A stretch of DNA of 54,382 bases from Xylanibacter rarus (GCF_001275135.1 NZ_LFQU01000024.1:1-54382); one strand, 5' to 3'; positions 10,455 to 20,670 are shown, counted from the stretch's first letter. Notes: generated by a model from the sequence alone, not told the origin. Program-made: numbers and translations.

Positions 10455-11831
10455 ATGGGAAAAAGTAAAGGAAGCTTAAAAAGCACCATAGCCGTGTCGC
10501 TGACAAACTATCTCGACGCGGGAGCAATAGTGGCCGGAGCCAGCGGCCTGACGCTTTGGCAGAATTATCTCGACCTTAGCGAATCTCATTTAGGATGGCT
10601 CAACGCCATAAGCGCCAACTGCCTCGGTGCAGCAATAGGAGCAATTATTGGAGGATTTCTCGCAGACAAATACGGACGCAAAGCCATCTACACATATAAC
10701 ATGCTTGTGTATATGCTCGGCGTGGCAATAATCATGCTGGCCGTCAACTTCCCCATTCTGCTTTTAGGCTTTCTCGTAACAGGTATATCTGTCGGCGTAG
10801 GCGTACCGGCATCATGGACTTATATTTCAGAAAGTTCTGAGACGGCAAACCGCGGACGCAACATCTGCATATCACAGATGGCATGGGGCATCGGCCCTCT
10901 TATCATTCTTATCATCGGAACATTGCTGGCACCGGCAACAGGAGGAGCAGGCGACACCGGAGGAATGCTGTTTCCTTTTGTTGAATACGTGGCCAACCTC
11001 ATAACAGGCGGCGAGGCACAGGGCGCGGCACTAAACGTGTTCAGTTCACGCATCGTGTTCGCATCTCTCTTCATCGTTGCATTCATAGCATGGCAGCTGC
11101 AACGCCGCCTCGACGAAAGTGCAGAATGGAAAGCTGCAAAGGCTGCTGAAGCAAAGGACGACACAAAGAAACACGGAGTGTTCTCTTCATTTGGCGAACT
11201 CTTCTCAAACAAGGTTTGCGTGCGTTCTATGCTGTTCTTGGCAGGAATGTATCTCACATGGAACCTTGTATGTTCTGTCATGGGTTTCTTCCAGCCGCAC
11301 ATATATGAGACGGCAGGCGGTCTAAGCAATGAGATGGCAAACATGTTTGCTGCCGGACAGTGGGTGGTCATCATCATCATGACATTTGTCTGCTCGCTGA
11401 TTATCGACCGTGTCAACCAGCGCATGCTCTTTGCAATAGGCGTAAGCATGGGTGTTTTGGCTTGGTTGATTATTGTAACTATAGGCATCACCAGCATGAC
11501 AGGTCTCGTTGTGTTCACACTTTTGTGGGCAATCCAGGCCGGAATATCCGTACAGACATTCTATGCTCTATGGGCATCAGAGCTGTTCCCTGCCAAATAC
11601 AGGGCAGCGGCACAGGGCATCATGTTCTTCATCGTAAGAGGCGTATCAGCCGTATGGGGACTCTACTTTGTTCACATCTACGGCAAGAACGGCGAAGGCT
11701 TCACCATCGCAGGATATATAATGATGGCATTCTTCATAATATCCCTCATCATAGGCACGGTATGGGCACCTAAGACACAGGGCAAAACACTTGAACAAAT
11801 AACAAAAGAAAGATATGGCGACAACATATAA
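10455..11831 (+). CDS. MFS sugar porter, inner membrane
   Basis: A 458-residue permease with about 12 hydrophobic segments. It has the MFS motif A GGFLADKYGRKA in the loop after TM2, a repeat half with SLIIDRVNQRM, the sugar-porter region ASELFPAKYRAAAQG, and the C-terminal signature APKTQGKTLEQI, close to the PETKGKTLEEI of sugar porters. It should move a mono- or disaccharide from periplasm to cytoplasm by proton symport. It overlaps the following unsecreted GH78 by 17 nt, suggesting that the transported sugar is a rhamnoside hydrolysed inside the cell (inference). The long central loop (about residues 215-245) is rich in Lys, Glu and Ala and cytoplasmic by topology. Confidence 0.92.
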   Translation: MGKSKGSLKSTIAVSLTNYLDAGAIVAGASGLTLWQNYLDLSESHLGWLNAISANCLGAAIGAIIGGFLADKYGRKAIYTYNMLVYMLGVAIIMLAVNFPILLLGFLVTGISVGVGVPASWTYISESSETANRGRNICISQMAWGIGPLIILIIGTLLAPATGGAGDTGGMLFPFVEYVANLITGGEAQGAALNVFSSRIVFASLFIVAFIAWQLQRRLDESAEWKAAKAAEAKDDTKKHGVFSSFGELFSNKVCVRSMLFLAGMYLTWNLVCSVMGFFQPHIYETAGGLSNEMANMFAAGQWVVIIIMTFVCSLIIDRVNQRMLFAIGVSMGVLAWLIIVTIGITSMTGLVVFTLLWAIQAGISVQTFYALWASELFPAKYRAAAQGIMFFIVRGVSAVWGLYFVHIYGKNGEGFTIAGYIMMAFFIISLIIGTVWAPKTQGKTLEQITKERYGDNI

Positions 11832-13896
11832 AGCAACATGGATATGGTATCCGGGCGACTATGAGATATGGCTCGGCAACAAGATGAACAACCGCCGCAC
11901 AGACCGCGGTGCGTATTTTCCGCCGTTCTGGAAACAGGACAGTCACTATGTAACCGTAGAGTTCAGCAAGGCCGTTGACCTTACAGAAGACGAAGAACTG
12001 AAGATCGAGGCCGAAGGCTCTTACAACATAAAGATTGACGGAAAGATGCTTTTCGGCATGCCCAAGAAAATTACTTTGGCTGCAGGAAAGCACCGCATAA
12101 ACATCAAGGTGCACAACCAATGCACCCCGCCGGCACTTTATGTTGACGGAAAGACGGTGAAGACTGACAGCACATGGAACGTAACATTTGAGGACAAAGA
12201 GTGGATTGACGAGAGCGGCAAGGCCAGCGACACGTCATCTACCGTATATATGCCGGCAGGATTCTATAACTTTGACAACATAGAACAGCGCCCGTCACAG
12301 TTTAAACTTGAGCGCGAACGCCATGAAGCCGTGGCTGCCGACGGCAACGTATACGACTTCGGAAAAGAGACTTTCGGCTATGCCATACTGAAAGGCATAA
12401 AAGGCAACGGCACGATAAACATCTACTACGGCGAGAGCAAGGAAGAAGCCACGGACAAATACCACTGCGAAACACTCGACAAACTTGAAGTATGCAATGG
12501 CGTAGTAACTGATTTGGCTACAAACCAGACAACAGAACTCGCTGACGAATACGTGCTCGGCAACAGCAAGGCATTCAGGTTTATCTGCGTTGAGACAGAA
12601 GGATGCTCTCTAAGCGGCGTAAGCATGGACTATGAATTTATGCCCGAAGAAGAGAAAGGAACGTTCAGATGCAACGATGAAGAACTTAACAGAATATGGG
12701 AAATCGGCGCATACACAATGCAGCTAACCACACGCGAGTTTTTCATTGACGGCATAAAGCGCGACAGATGGGTGTGGAGCGGCGATGCAACACAGAGCTA
12801 TCTGATGAACTACTATCTGTTCAATGACAACGACATGGTGAAACGAACCACATGGCTGCTTGCAGGCAAGGCTCCTATAACTAGCCACATAAACACCATA
12901 ATGGACTACACCTTCTTCTGGTTTAACTCTGTATACGACTATTATCTGTACAGTGGCGACCGCCATTTCCTAACGCAGATATATCCTACGATGAAGACCT
13001 ACATGGACTACGTGCTCGGCAGAACAGACGAAGACGGTATGGTTGAGGGCATGGACGGCGACTGGGTGTTCGTCGATTGGGCAGACAAACCCATGGACAA
13101 GCACGGACAGCTCGCCTTTGAGCAGATTCTTTTCAGAAAGTCTCTTGAGGCTATTGCTGCCGTGGCCAAACTTACCGGCAACGACGAGGAAGGAAACGCA
13201 TATCAGGAAAAAGCCGACGAACTTGGCAACAAACTGATGCAGTTCTTCTGGAACGACGATAAACAGGCACTCGTACACAACCGTCTTAACGGAAAGCAGA
13301 GCGAAGACGTGTTCCGCTACCCCAACATGTTCGCCATAATATTCGGCTATCTTGACGAGAAAAGACAGCAGACCGTGAAGAATTCTGTAATCCTCAACGA
13401 GGACGTTCTCAGAATAACAACACCCTACATGCGCTTCTACGAACTTGAAGCCCTGTGCATGCTGAACGAGCAGGACAAGGTTATGAAAGAGATAAAAGAC
13501 TATTGGGGAGGCATGCTCAAGGAAGGTGCAACATCATTCTGGGAGAAATACAACCCTGACGAACACGGAACCGAGAAACTGGCGATGTATGGCCGCCCAT
13601 ACGGCAAGAGTCTCTGCCACGCATGGGGAGCAAGCCCGATATATCTGCTCGGCAAATATTATCTCGGCGTGAAGCCCACAAAGCCCGGCTATGAGGAATA
13701 TACCGTCGAACCGGCTCTCGGCGGACTCGAATGGATGGAAGGCACCGTGCCGGCTCCGTTCGGCTCCATCTACGTGAAAATGGACAGCAATTCGGTTACT
13801 GTAAAGAGTGACGGCGGCCATGGAACACTTATATTGGAAAACGGAAAAAGAAACATAGAAATACCATCAGGAAAAGAAATTACAATTAAATTATGA
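11815..13896 (+). CDS. GH78-like alpha-L-rhamnosidase without signal peptide (cytoplasmic)
   Basis: A 693-residue protein starting MATTYKATWIWYPGDYEIW, with no signal peptide or lipobox, so it is predicted to stay in the cytoplasm. N-terminal beta-sandwich domains (about 1-270) precede an (alpha/alpha)6 barrel from FRCNDEELNRIWEIG onward. The barrel includes FFIDGIKRDRWVWSGDA, the GH78 acid-motif region, and the late KSLCHAWGASPIYLLGKYYLG block before a C-terminal sandwich. The acid motif has RDR where classical GH78 has RDE, so the proton donor must be the neighbouring Asp or another residue (inference). It is translationally coupled to the MFS permease by a 17-nt overlap and to the next gene by ATGA. 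Release of rhamnose from an imported disaccharide is the simplest role. Confidence 0.85.
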   Translation: MATTYKATWIWYPGDYEIWLGNKMNNRRTDRGAYFPPFWKQDSHYVTVEFSKAVDLTEDEELKIEAEGSYNIKIDGKMLFGMPKKITLAAGKHRINIKVHNQCTPPALYVDGKTVKTDSTWNVTFEDKEWIDESGKASDTSSTVYMPAGFYNFDNIEQRPSQFKLERERHEAVAADGNVYDFGKETFGYAILKGIKGNGTINIYYGESKEEATDKYHCETLDKLEVCNGVVTDLATNQTTELADEYVLGNSKAFRFICVETEGCSLSGVSMDYEFMPEEEKGTFRCNDEELNRIWEIGAYTMQLTTREFFIDGIKRDRWVWSGDATQSYLMNYYLFNDNDMVKRTTWLLAGKAPITSHINTIMDYTFFWFNSVYDYYLYSGDRHFLTQIYPTMKTYMDYVLGRTDEDGMVEGMDGDWVFVDWADKPMDKHGQLAFEQILFRKSLEAIAAVAKLTGNDEEGNAYQEKADELGNKLMQFFWNDDKQALVHNRLNGKQSEDVFRYPNMFAIIFGYLDEKRQQTVKNSVILNEDVLRITTPYMRFYELEALCMLNEQDKVMKEIKDYWGGMLKEGATSFWEKYNPDEHGTEKLAMYGRPYGKSLCHAWGASPIYLLGKYYLGVKPTKPGYEEYTVEPALGGLEWMEGTVPAPFGSIYVKMDSNSVTVKSDGGHGTLILENGKRNIEIPSGKEITIKL

Positions 13897-16535
13897 GAAA
13901 CATTCGAAGCATAATTGCATCAGGACTGGTGATAGCATTATCGAGTTGTGGAACCTCTGTAACGAAAGTTGAACATAACCCGGCAGTGCCGCAGACGGAG
14001 TATGCGGCATCTCTGATCAACAGTTATGTGCCTTCAATGCAAAAGGGATACAAGATTAAAATCGGTGTGGCCGAAAATCCGGCCGACCTGCCGCAGGAAG
14101 GATTCACAATAAAGAGAAAAGGCAAGACAATAAACATCATCGGCAACGACGCGTCGGGTGCCATATATGGCGCTAACCGACTGCTCGAGTATTATAAGCT
14201 CAACGGCAACCTGGAAATACCCACAATCATTGTTGACGCACCCGAAATGAAAATACGCGGAGCATGCGTGGGCCTTCAGAAGACAGTATACCTGCCAGGG
14301 CACAAAGTTTACGAATATCCTTACACACCCGAGAACTTCCCTTGGTTCTACGACAAGGAGCTGTGGATAAAATATCTCGACATGCTCGCAGCAGACAACA
14401 TGAACGCCGTGTTCCTGTGGAACGGTCATCCGTTTGCTTCACTTGTAAAACTTGAAGACTATCCTTTTGCCGCCGAAGTTGACGATGCCACAATGGCTAA
14501 GAACCAGGAGATGTTCTCCTTCCTTACAACAGAGGCTGCAAAGCGCGGTATACGTGTAATACAGATGTTCTACAACATCATTCTGTCGAAACCCTTTGCC
14601 GACCATTACGGCATCGCCACACAGGACCGCAACCGCCCCATCACTCCGCTTATCAGCGATTACACACGCAAGAGCATTTCGGCCTTCATCCAGAAATACC
14701 CAAATGTGGGCTTCCTTGTATGCCTCGGCGAAGCTATGGCTACGATAGAAGACGACGTTGAATGGATGAAAAATACCATCATACCGGGCATTAAGGACGG
14801 TCTGAAAGCGTCTGGCAGAACAGATGAGCCGCCTATCATCCTGCGTTCGCACGATACAGACGGTCCACGCGTGTTGCGTGAGTCGCTTCCGCTCTACAAG
14901 AACATTTACACAATGACAAAATATACGGGCGAATCGCTCACCACATATGAGCCGGGAGGCCCATGGGGAGAGACTCAGAGACAGCTCAGCAGCGTGGCTC
15001 CGATACACATAAGCAACGTGCATATTCTTGCCAACCTCGAGCCGTGGAGATGGAGCTCGCCAGCCTTTGTCGACAAGGCGGTGAAAGCCATGCACAGAGT
15101 TCATGGCGCAAACGGTCTGCACCTTTATCCTCAGGCAAACTACTGGGACTGGCCTTACACAGCCGACAAGCTCCCCAACGGTGAGCGTCAGCTGCAGATA
15201 GACCGCGACTGGATGTGGTATTCGGCATGGGGACGCTACGCATGGAAGAGCCAGAGAGACAATGACAATGTGTATTGGCAGAAGGTTCTGGCAGACTATT
15301 ACGGCACAGACACACTCACTGCAAGACATATTCTCAAGGCTTATGACGAAAGCGGCGAGATTGCACCTAAACTTATACGCCGATTCGGCATCACAGAGGG
15401 CAACCGCCAGTGTCTGTTGCTCGGCATGAAAGCCAGCCAGCTCGTAAATCCTTATAAGTATACGGTTTATGAGGAGTTCTACCAGAGCTGTGGCCCTGCC
15501 GGCGAAAAGCTCATTGAATATGTTGAGAAAGAATGGAAGCACGAAAAGCACGTGGGCGAACTTCCGCTAGACATAGTAGACCAGTGTGTTGAACACGGCG
15601 ACAAAGCTGTGGCAGCAATAAGCAATCTCAGCGACAAGATTACAAAGAACAAAGACGAGTTTGAGCGTCTTGTGAACGACATGGAGTGCTACAAAGAGTT
15701 TGCATATTCGTTTAAATACAAGGTTCTCGGCGCACAACAGGTGCTCAACTACAAGTGGAGCAAGGATGTAGAATACCTGAAAAAGGCCGTTCCGCTGCTC
15801 GAGAAGAGTAACGAATACTACAAGAAACTGGCCGAGAGAACAAAGGACACATATCTCTATGCCAACAGCATGCAGACCTCACAGCGCCGCATACCTGTAG
15901 GCGGTGACGGAGGCAAGTTCAAGACATGGGAAGAGATGATTCCTGTTTATGAGGACGAGCTTAACAGTCTGAAGAGCAACATCGTGAAACTTACTTCTCC
16001 GGATGATGCTAACAGCAAGAACGAGAAATATCCCAAGGCCGTAAATGCTGACGTAAAACTGATAAGCAACTACAAGACCGTTACGCTGACCAAGGGCGCC
16101 AAGCTGTTTGAAAACCGCGACGAGGCTATCGATTCGCTTGCTCCTGAACTTGAAGGACTCAAGGCTCTTGTGCTCAACCGCGACACAACGCGCATCGTGG
16201 GAGGCAAGGTTGAGTTTGAAACCAGCAAGCCCGTCAAGATGCTTGTAGGCTTCTTCATCGACGACCAGAACAAGTTTGCCAGTCCTCCAAAACTCGAGAC
16301 CGACGCCACCGGCAATGAGTTCGGACAGGCTGAGGCGCTGATAACCAACGCCATAAGCATGTCTAACATGCCTATAGTAAACATTCATGCATATCATCTT
16401 AACCCCGGACGCCACGTGATAAACCTGCCCAAGGGCATTATAATGGTTGCCGGATTTACAGCCACAGACCTCAAGATAAGAGACGCCAAACTCAACGGCG
16501 GCAGCAACGAGGTAGACTGGCTATTCATGAAATAA
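13893..16535 (+). CDS. GH67/GH20-like lipoprotein, putative uronidase-type exo-glycosidase
   Basis: An 880-residue lipoprotein (lipobox LSSC, Cys near residue 19). Residues about 50-110 match the alpha/beta domain preceding GH20 and GH67 barrels (GFTIKRKGKTINIIGNDASG followed by IYGANRLLEYY). Residues about 115-500 look like a TIM barrel with VDAPEMKIRGACVG, YLDMLAADNMNAVFLWNGH, FLVCLGEAMATIEDD, LRSHDTDG and LYPQANYWDWPY. A helical region and a C-terminal beta domain follow. Related Bacteroidota proteins are, as I recall, annotated as alpha-galacturonidases, but I cannot confirm that. Catalytic residues are not identified; Glu in LGEAMATIE and Asp in SHDTDG are candidates. It overlaps GH78 by 4 nt and precedes the GH43-GH2 gene by 18 nt. 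Confidence 0.65.
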   Translation: MRNIRSIIASGLVIALSSCGTSVTKVEHNPAVPQTEYAASLINSYVPSMQKGYKIKIGVAENPADLPQEGFTIKRKGKTINIIGNDASGAIYGANRLLEYYKLNGNLEIPTIIVDAPEMKIRGACVGLQKTVYLPGHKVYEYPYTPENFPWFYDKELWIKYLDMLAADNMNAVFLWNGHPFASLVKLEDYPFAAEVDDATMAKNQEMFSFLTTEAAKRGIRVIQMFYNIILSKPFADHYGIATQDRNRPITPLISDYTRKSISAFIQKYPNVGFLVCLGEAMATIEDDVEWMKNTIIPGIKDGLKASGRTDEPPIILRSHDTDGPRVLRESLPLYKNIYTMTKYTGESLTTYEPGGPWGETQRQLSSVAPIHISNVHILANLEPWRWSSPAFVDKAVKAMHRVHGANGLHLYPQANYWDWPYTADKLPNGERQLQIDRDWMWYSAWGRYAWKSQRDNDNVYWQKVLADYYGTDTLTARHILKAYDESGEIAPKLIRRFGITEGNRQCLLLGMKASQLVNPYKYTVYEEFYQSCGPAGEKLIEYVEKEWKHEKHVGELPLDIVDQCVEHGDKAVAAISNLSDKITKNKDEFERLVNDMECYKEFAYSFKYKVLGAQQVLNYKWSKDVEYLKKAVPLLEKSNEYYKKLAERTKDTYLYANSMQTSQRRIPVGGDGGKFKTWEEMIPVYEDELNSLKSNIVKLTSPDDANSKNEKYPKAVNADVKLISNYKTVTLTKGAKLFENRDEAIDSLAPELEGLKALVLNRDTTRIVGGKVEFETSKPVKMLVGFFIDDQNKFASPPKLETDATGNEFGQAEALITNAISMSNMPIVNIHAYHLNPGRHVINLPKGIIMVAGFTATDLKIRDAKLNGGSNEVDWLFMK

Positions 16536-16553
16536 CACTGCTGAAGAATAATA

Positions 16554-19500
16554 ATGGTAAAGAACATCCTGTTAGTTTTGATGCTGCTGATATGCACCGA
16601 CGCAAGCGCACAGAGCCGCAGCAGACGACGTGCAAAGGCAAAGCCCGTTGTGCAGACTGTCGTGAGCCAGAAAGAGATGCAGAAGGTGTATGAAGCCGCA
16701 CGAACTCCGTATAAATATGGTCTGGTCGTTGCTCCCGAAAGCAACGACCGGAAAATAGACTGCCCCACCGTGTTCAGAGAAGGCAACAGCTGGTATATGA
16801 CCTATGTGTGCTACAACGGCTCTAACGGCACGAACGGAAGGGGCTACGAGACGTGGCTTGCCAAGAGCGACGACCTGCTCCACTGGACCACTCTCGGACG
16901 CATACTGGCATTCGGCAGCGAGGGCTGGGACATGAACCAGCGCGGCGGTTTTCCGGCACTTATCGACTATGAATGGGGCGGCAGCTACAACATTGAGAAA
17001 TTCAAGGACCGCTATTGGATGACTTACATCGGCGGACAGGGCACCGGCTACGAGGCCGTGAACGCTCCGCTGAGCATAGGTCTGGCCTCAACCAAAGAGG
17101 ACATCACCAAGGCGCACCTGTGGGAAACCTACAAGAAGCCCATACTGTCGTATGACGACAAGAATGCCCAATGGTGGGAGCAGCTGACTCAATACAAGAG
17201 TACGGTGTACAGAGTAGACAAAAAGAAGTTTGGCTACCAGTTCATGATGTTCTACAATGCCGGCGGAAAAGACGCCACTCATCCAAAAGGCGAACGCATA
17301 GGCATTGCCTTCTCGAACGACATGAGGAAGTGGCACAGATACAAGGACAACCCCATATTCGCACACGACAGCGACGGAACAATAACCGGCGACGCGCAGA
17401 TAGTGAAGATGGGCAACCTATATGTAATGTTCTACTTCTCGGCCTTCAACCCTACACGCGAATATAACGCGTTCAACACCTTCGCGGCCAGCTACGACAT
17501 GATTCACTGGACCGACTGGAAGGGTGAAGACCTCATTGTGCCGTCGAAGTCTTACGACGAGATGTTCGCTCACAAGAGCTCCGTGATCTACCATAACGGC
17601 GTGGTATATCACTTCTATTGTGCCGTAAACAACTCTGAACAGCGAGGCATCGCCCTGGCAACAAGCAAGCCCATGGGACAGAGCGAAGTCAGCTTCCCCA
17701 AGCCCAACGCAACGGGCAAGCGCTTTATAACGTCGCTCAACGACAACTGGGAAGTGAGCTACGGCCGCAACAAGTTCAGAACCGACATACCCTACAATCT
17801 TGACGACTATTACGGCGCGCTGCAGAAAGAGCACGGCAACCTGCACGGCAGAGCCGACTTCAAGAAGTTTTTCCTTGCGCCCAACATGGAGGACAAAGAA
17901 TACTTCCTGCGCTTTGAGGGCGTAGGAACATACGCCGAAGTGACGCTCAACGGCAAGAAAATAGGCACCTACGACATTGGCCGCACGACCAAAACCATTG
18001 ATATAACAAAATATGTACGCAAGGGCGACGAAAACCAGCTTGAAGTAAGGGTGAACCATCCGAAGGGCATAACCGACATGCCGTGGGTGTGCGGCGGATG
18101 CAGCTCTGAATGGGGCTTCAGCGAAGGTTCACAGCCGTTCGGCATTTACCGCCCCGTGGTACTTGAAATAACAGACAAGGTGAGGATAGAACCCTTCGGC
18201 GTGCACGTATGGAACAATGCCACGGCTGACAGTATATTCGTAGACACAGAAGTGCGCAACTACGGCACTGACACCGCTTCTGTAAGCCTGACTAGCAAGA
18301 TATGCGAGCAAAACGGCAAGCAGGTGATACGCCTCACAGAGAACATAACGCTGAAACCGGGCGAGACCAAGACCATAAGACAGTCGGCTCCGATAAGCAA
18401 TCCTAATCTTTGGAGCATAGAGAAGCCTTATCTCTACAAGCTCAGCAGCATTATAAAGCGCAACAACAAGGCCACCGACGACCTCGTAACTCCGTTCGGT
18501 GTAAGGACAGCAAGCTGGCCGCTGACACGCAACGACGGCGATCAGCGCTTCTATCTGAACGGCAAGCCCGTGTTTATCAACGGCGTATGCGAATACGAAC
18601 ACATGTTCGGACAGAGCCACGCTTTCTCCGACAGGCAGATAGACGCACGCATAAAGGAGGTGAAGAGCGCCGGATTCAACGCCTTCAGAGACGCCCATCA
18701 GCCGCACAACCTCAGATATCAGGAGCTTATCGACAAGGAGGGACTGCTGTGGTGGCCGCAGTTCTCAGCCCATATATGGTATGACACGCCTCAGTTCAGA
18801 GAGAGCTTCAAGCGCCATCTTATCCAATGGGTGAAGGAGCGCCGCAACTCGCCGTCGATAATACTGTGGGGACTGCAGAACGAAAGCACCCTGCCGGCCG
18901 ACTTTGCCAAGGAATGTTCTGACATAATACGCAAGCTCGACCCGACATGCGGCACCATGCGCCTGATAACGACATGCAACGGAGGCGAAGGTACAGACTG
19001 GAACGTGGTGCAGAACTGGAGCGGAACCTACGGAGGAAAGATTGAAAACTACGGCAACGAGCTGAAACAGCCCGACCAGCTGCTCAACGGCGAATATGGC
19101 GCATGGCGCACCGTGGGCAACCATACGGGCGAAAGATACACCGAGGAGAAATTCTGCGACATACTGGAGCGCAAGGCACAGCTGGCCGAGAGCGTAAAAG
19201 ACAGCGTATGCGGACAGTTCCTCTGGGTGCTGCAGAGCCACGACAACCCCGGCCGCCGTCAGCCCGACGAGGGCCTGCGACGCATCGACAAGGTGGGTCC
19301 GTTTAACCACAAAGGACTCTTCACCACATGGGAGCAGCCTACAGACGCCTTCTATATGTATAAGTCGCGCTATGTCAAGGCCGACGACGAACAGACCGTA
19401 TATATCGTGCCTAACATCTCTGAAGACAGCGTGCGCGTCTACAGCAACTGCGACTCTGTAAGACTTAGCTGCGGCAAGTGGGCCGAAACAAAGGTGAAGG

Positions 19501-20597
19501 CCGACACGACGTCGCTCTTCAGATGGTCTGGCATAAGCCTCGACGGCGACATCATCAAGGCTACGGCTTATCACAACGGCAAGGCCGTGGCAGAAGACTC
19601 GATAGCCCTGCCGTCATACAAGGACTGGGACGAAAGCATGCTGAAACCACTGAAAGGCTACAACTATCTTTACAACATCAACTGCGGCGGCGACTCTTAC
19701 ACCGACAAGTTCGGCACGGTGTGGATGCAGGACAACACAAAATGGTCTAAATCATGGGGCAGCAAGTTCCCCAAGGAGGCCAGTCCGTATCAGGCCAGCC
19801 AGACATGCAACAACGGCCTTGCCGTGTCGCCTCTGTTCCGCACATCGCGCTTCGGCCGCCACGAACTGTCATACAGCTTCCCCGCCAAGCCGGGCAACTA
19901 CCGCATAGAGCTCTATTTCATTGAGCCGTGGTATGGAGCAGGCGCAAGCGAGACAACCGACTGCGAAGGTCTGCGCCTGTTTGACGTGGGCATCAACGAC
20001 AGCACGTATATCAGAAACCTCGACCTCTGGGCACAGGCAAGATATGCCAAGCCATACAAGCGCGTGGTGAACATACACAACTCTGACTACCGCATAAACA
20101 TCAACTTCCCCAAGGTGAACGCCGGACAGGCCATAATATCGGCCATAGCCATAGCCACAACAGACTCTACTGCGGCTGCCGACTATCCCGAGGAGAACGA
20201 GCCGGAGATGTGGAAAAACTTTGACAGCGACATACTCACCAACACGCCCGACAGCCTGCTGCCGCCGCGCAGCAACAGCTCGATAAGCGTGGAGGGAATG
20301 ATAAACAACGGAGTGATGACATGGAACTACAACGTAGGTGTGGCAAAGGTTTATGCCCTGCGCTTCCGCTACTACAACCCCGAGGCCGAGCGCACGCTGC
20401 ACGTGAAGATAACCGACCTCAACGGCGTGGTGTATAAGGAAGACGACATAACGTTTGTAAAGACGCCTGAAAAGAAAACCAAGAGGCGCAACACCAGCAT
20501 CACCACCGGCTCGCAGACCAATGCCGGCAGCTACATAGTGACACTGAGCGGCGAAGGCATTGAGAAAATGTTGTTTGACAAACTGACTATCGAATAA
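16554..20597 (+). CDS. Multimodular GH43-like / GH2 / malectin-like enzyme
   Basis: A very large secreted protein (1,347 residues, signal MVKNILLVLMLLICTDASAQ). Residues about 55-385 form a five-bladed-propeller module of GH43/GH117 style, with DCPTVFREGNSWYMTY and DGTITGDAQIVK. Residues about 390-1,000 are a GH2 enzyme: sugar-binding N domain, immunoglobulin-like domain, then a TIM barrel with predicted acid/base Glu777 in LQNES and nucleophile Glu847 in NGEYGAW. Residues about 1,030-1,200 look like a malectin domain (INCGGDSYTDKFG, RLFDVGINDS), a carbohydrate-binding fold. A further beta-rich tail ends the protein. Two catalytic modules plus a binding module suggest sequential cleavage of one side chain. 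GH2 specificity (galactoside, glucuronide or arabinoside) is not determinable. Confidence 0.85.
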   Translation: MVKNILLVLMLLICTDASAQSRSRRRAKAKPVVQTVVSQKEMQKVYEAARTPYKYGLVVAPESNDRKIDCPTVFREGNSWYMTYVCYNGSNGTNGRGYETWLAKSDDLLHWTTLGRILAFGSEGWDMNQRGGFPALIDYEWGGSYNIEKFKDRYWMTYIGGQGTGYEAVNAPLSIGLASTKEDITKAHLWETYKKPILSYDDKNAQWWEQLTQYKSTVYRVDKKKFGYQFMMFYNAGGKDATHPKGERIGIAFSNDMRKWHRYKDNPIFAHDSDGTITGDAQIVKMGNLYVMFYFSAFNPTREYNAFNTFAASYDMIHWTDWKGEDLIVPSKSYDEMFAHKSSVIYHNGVVYHFYCAVNNSEQRGIALATSKPMGQSEVSFPKPNATGKRFITSLNDNWEVSYGRNKFRTDIPYNLDDYYGALQKEHGNLHGRADFKKFFLAPNMEDKEYFLRFEGVGTYAEVTLNGKKIGTYDIGRTTKTIDITKYVRKGDENQLEVRVNHPKGITDMPWVCGGCSSEWGFSEGSQPFGIYRPVVLEITDKVRIEPFGVHVWNNATADSIFVDTEVRNYGTDTASVSLTSKICEQNGKQVIRLTENITLKPGETKTIRQSAPISNPNLWSIEKPYLYKLSSIIKRNNKATDDLVTPFGVRTASWPLTRNDGDQRFYLNGKPVFINGVCEYEHMFGQSHAFSDRQIDARIKEVKSAGFNAFRDAHQPHNLRYQELIDKEGLLWWPQFSAHIWYDTPQFRESFKRHLIQWVKERRNSPSIILWGLQNESTLPADFAKECSDIIRKLDPTCGTMRLITTCNGGEGTDWNVVQNWSGTYGGKIENYGNELKQPDQLLNGEYGAWRTVGNHTGERYTEEKFCDILERKAQLAESVKDSVCGQFLWVLQSHDNPGRRQPDEGLRRIDKVGPFNHKGLFTTWEQPTDAFYMYKSRYVKADDEQTVYIVPNISEDSVRVYSNCDSVRLSCGKWAETKVKADTTSLFRWSGISLDGDIIKATAYHNGKAVAEDSIALPSYKDWDESMLKPLKGYNYLYNINCGGDSYTDKFGTVWMQDNTKWSKSWGSKFPKEASPYQASQTCNNGLAVSPLFRTSRFGRHELSYSFPAKPGNYRIELYFIEPWYGAGASETTDCEGLRLFDVGINDSTYIRNLDLWAQARYAKPYKRVVNIHNSDYRININFPKVNAGQAIISAIAIATTDSTAAADYPEENEPEMWKNFDSDILTNTPDSLLPPRSNSSISVEGMINNGVMTWNYNVGVAKVYALRFRYYNPEAERTLHVKITDLNGVVYKEDDITFVKTPEKKTKRRNTSITTGSQTNAGSYIVTLSGEGIEKMLFDKLTIE

Positions 20598-20670
20598 AGA
20601 CCGGCTCTGCCGGCTGCCAACTCAAGCCGCCACGGCATACGGCCCTACTGCTGTTGAAGGGCTGTTTTGC

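Noticed and set aside
14439-15551. 370-codon ORF antisense to the GH67/GH20-like gene
   Set aside because: The opposite strand encodes a conserved-looking enzyme over the same bases; the antisense product shows only Cys/Val/Leu-rich random-looking sequence.
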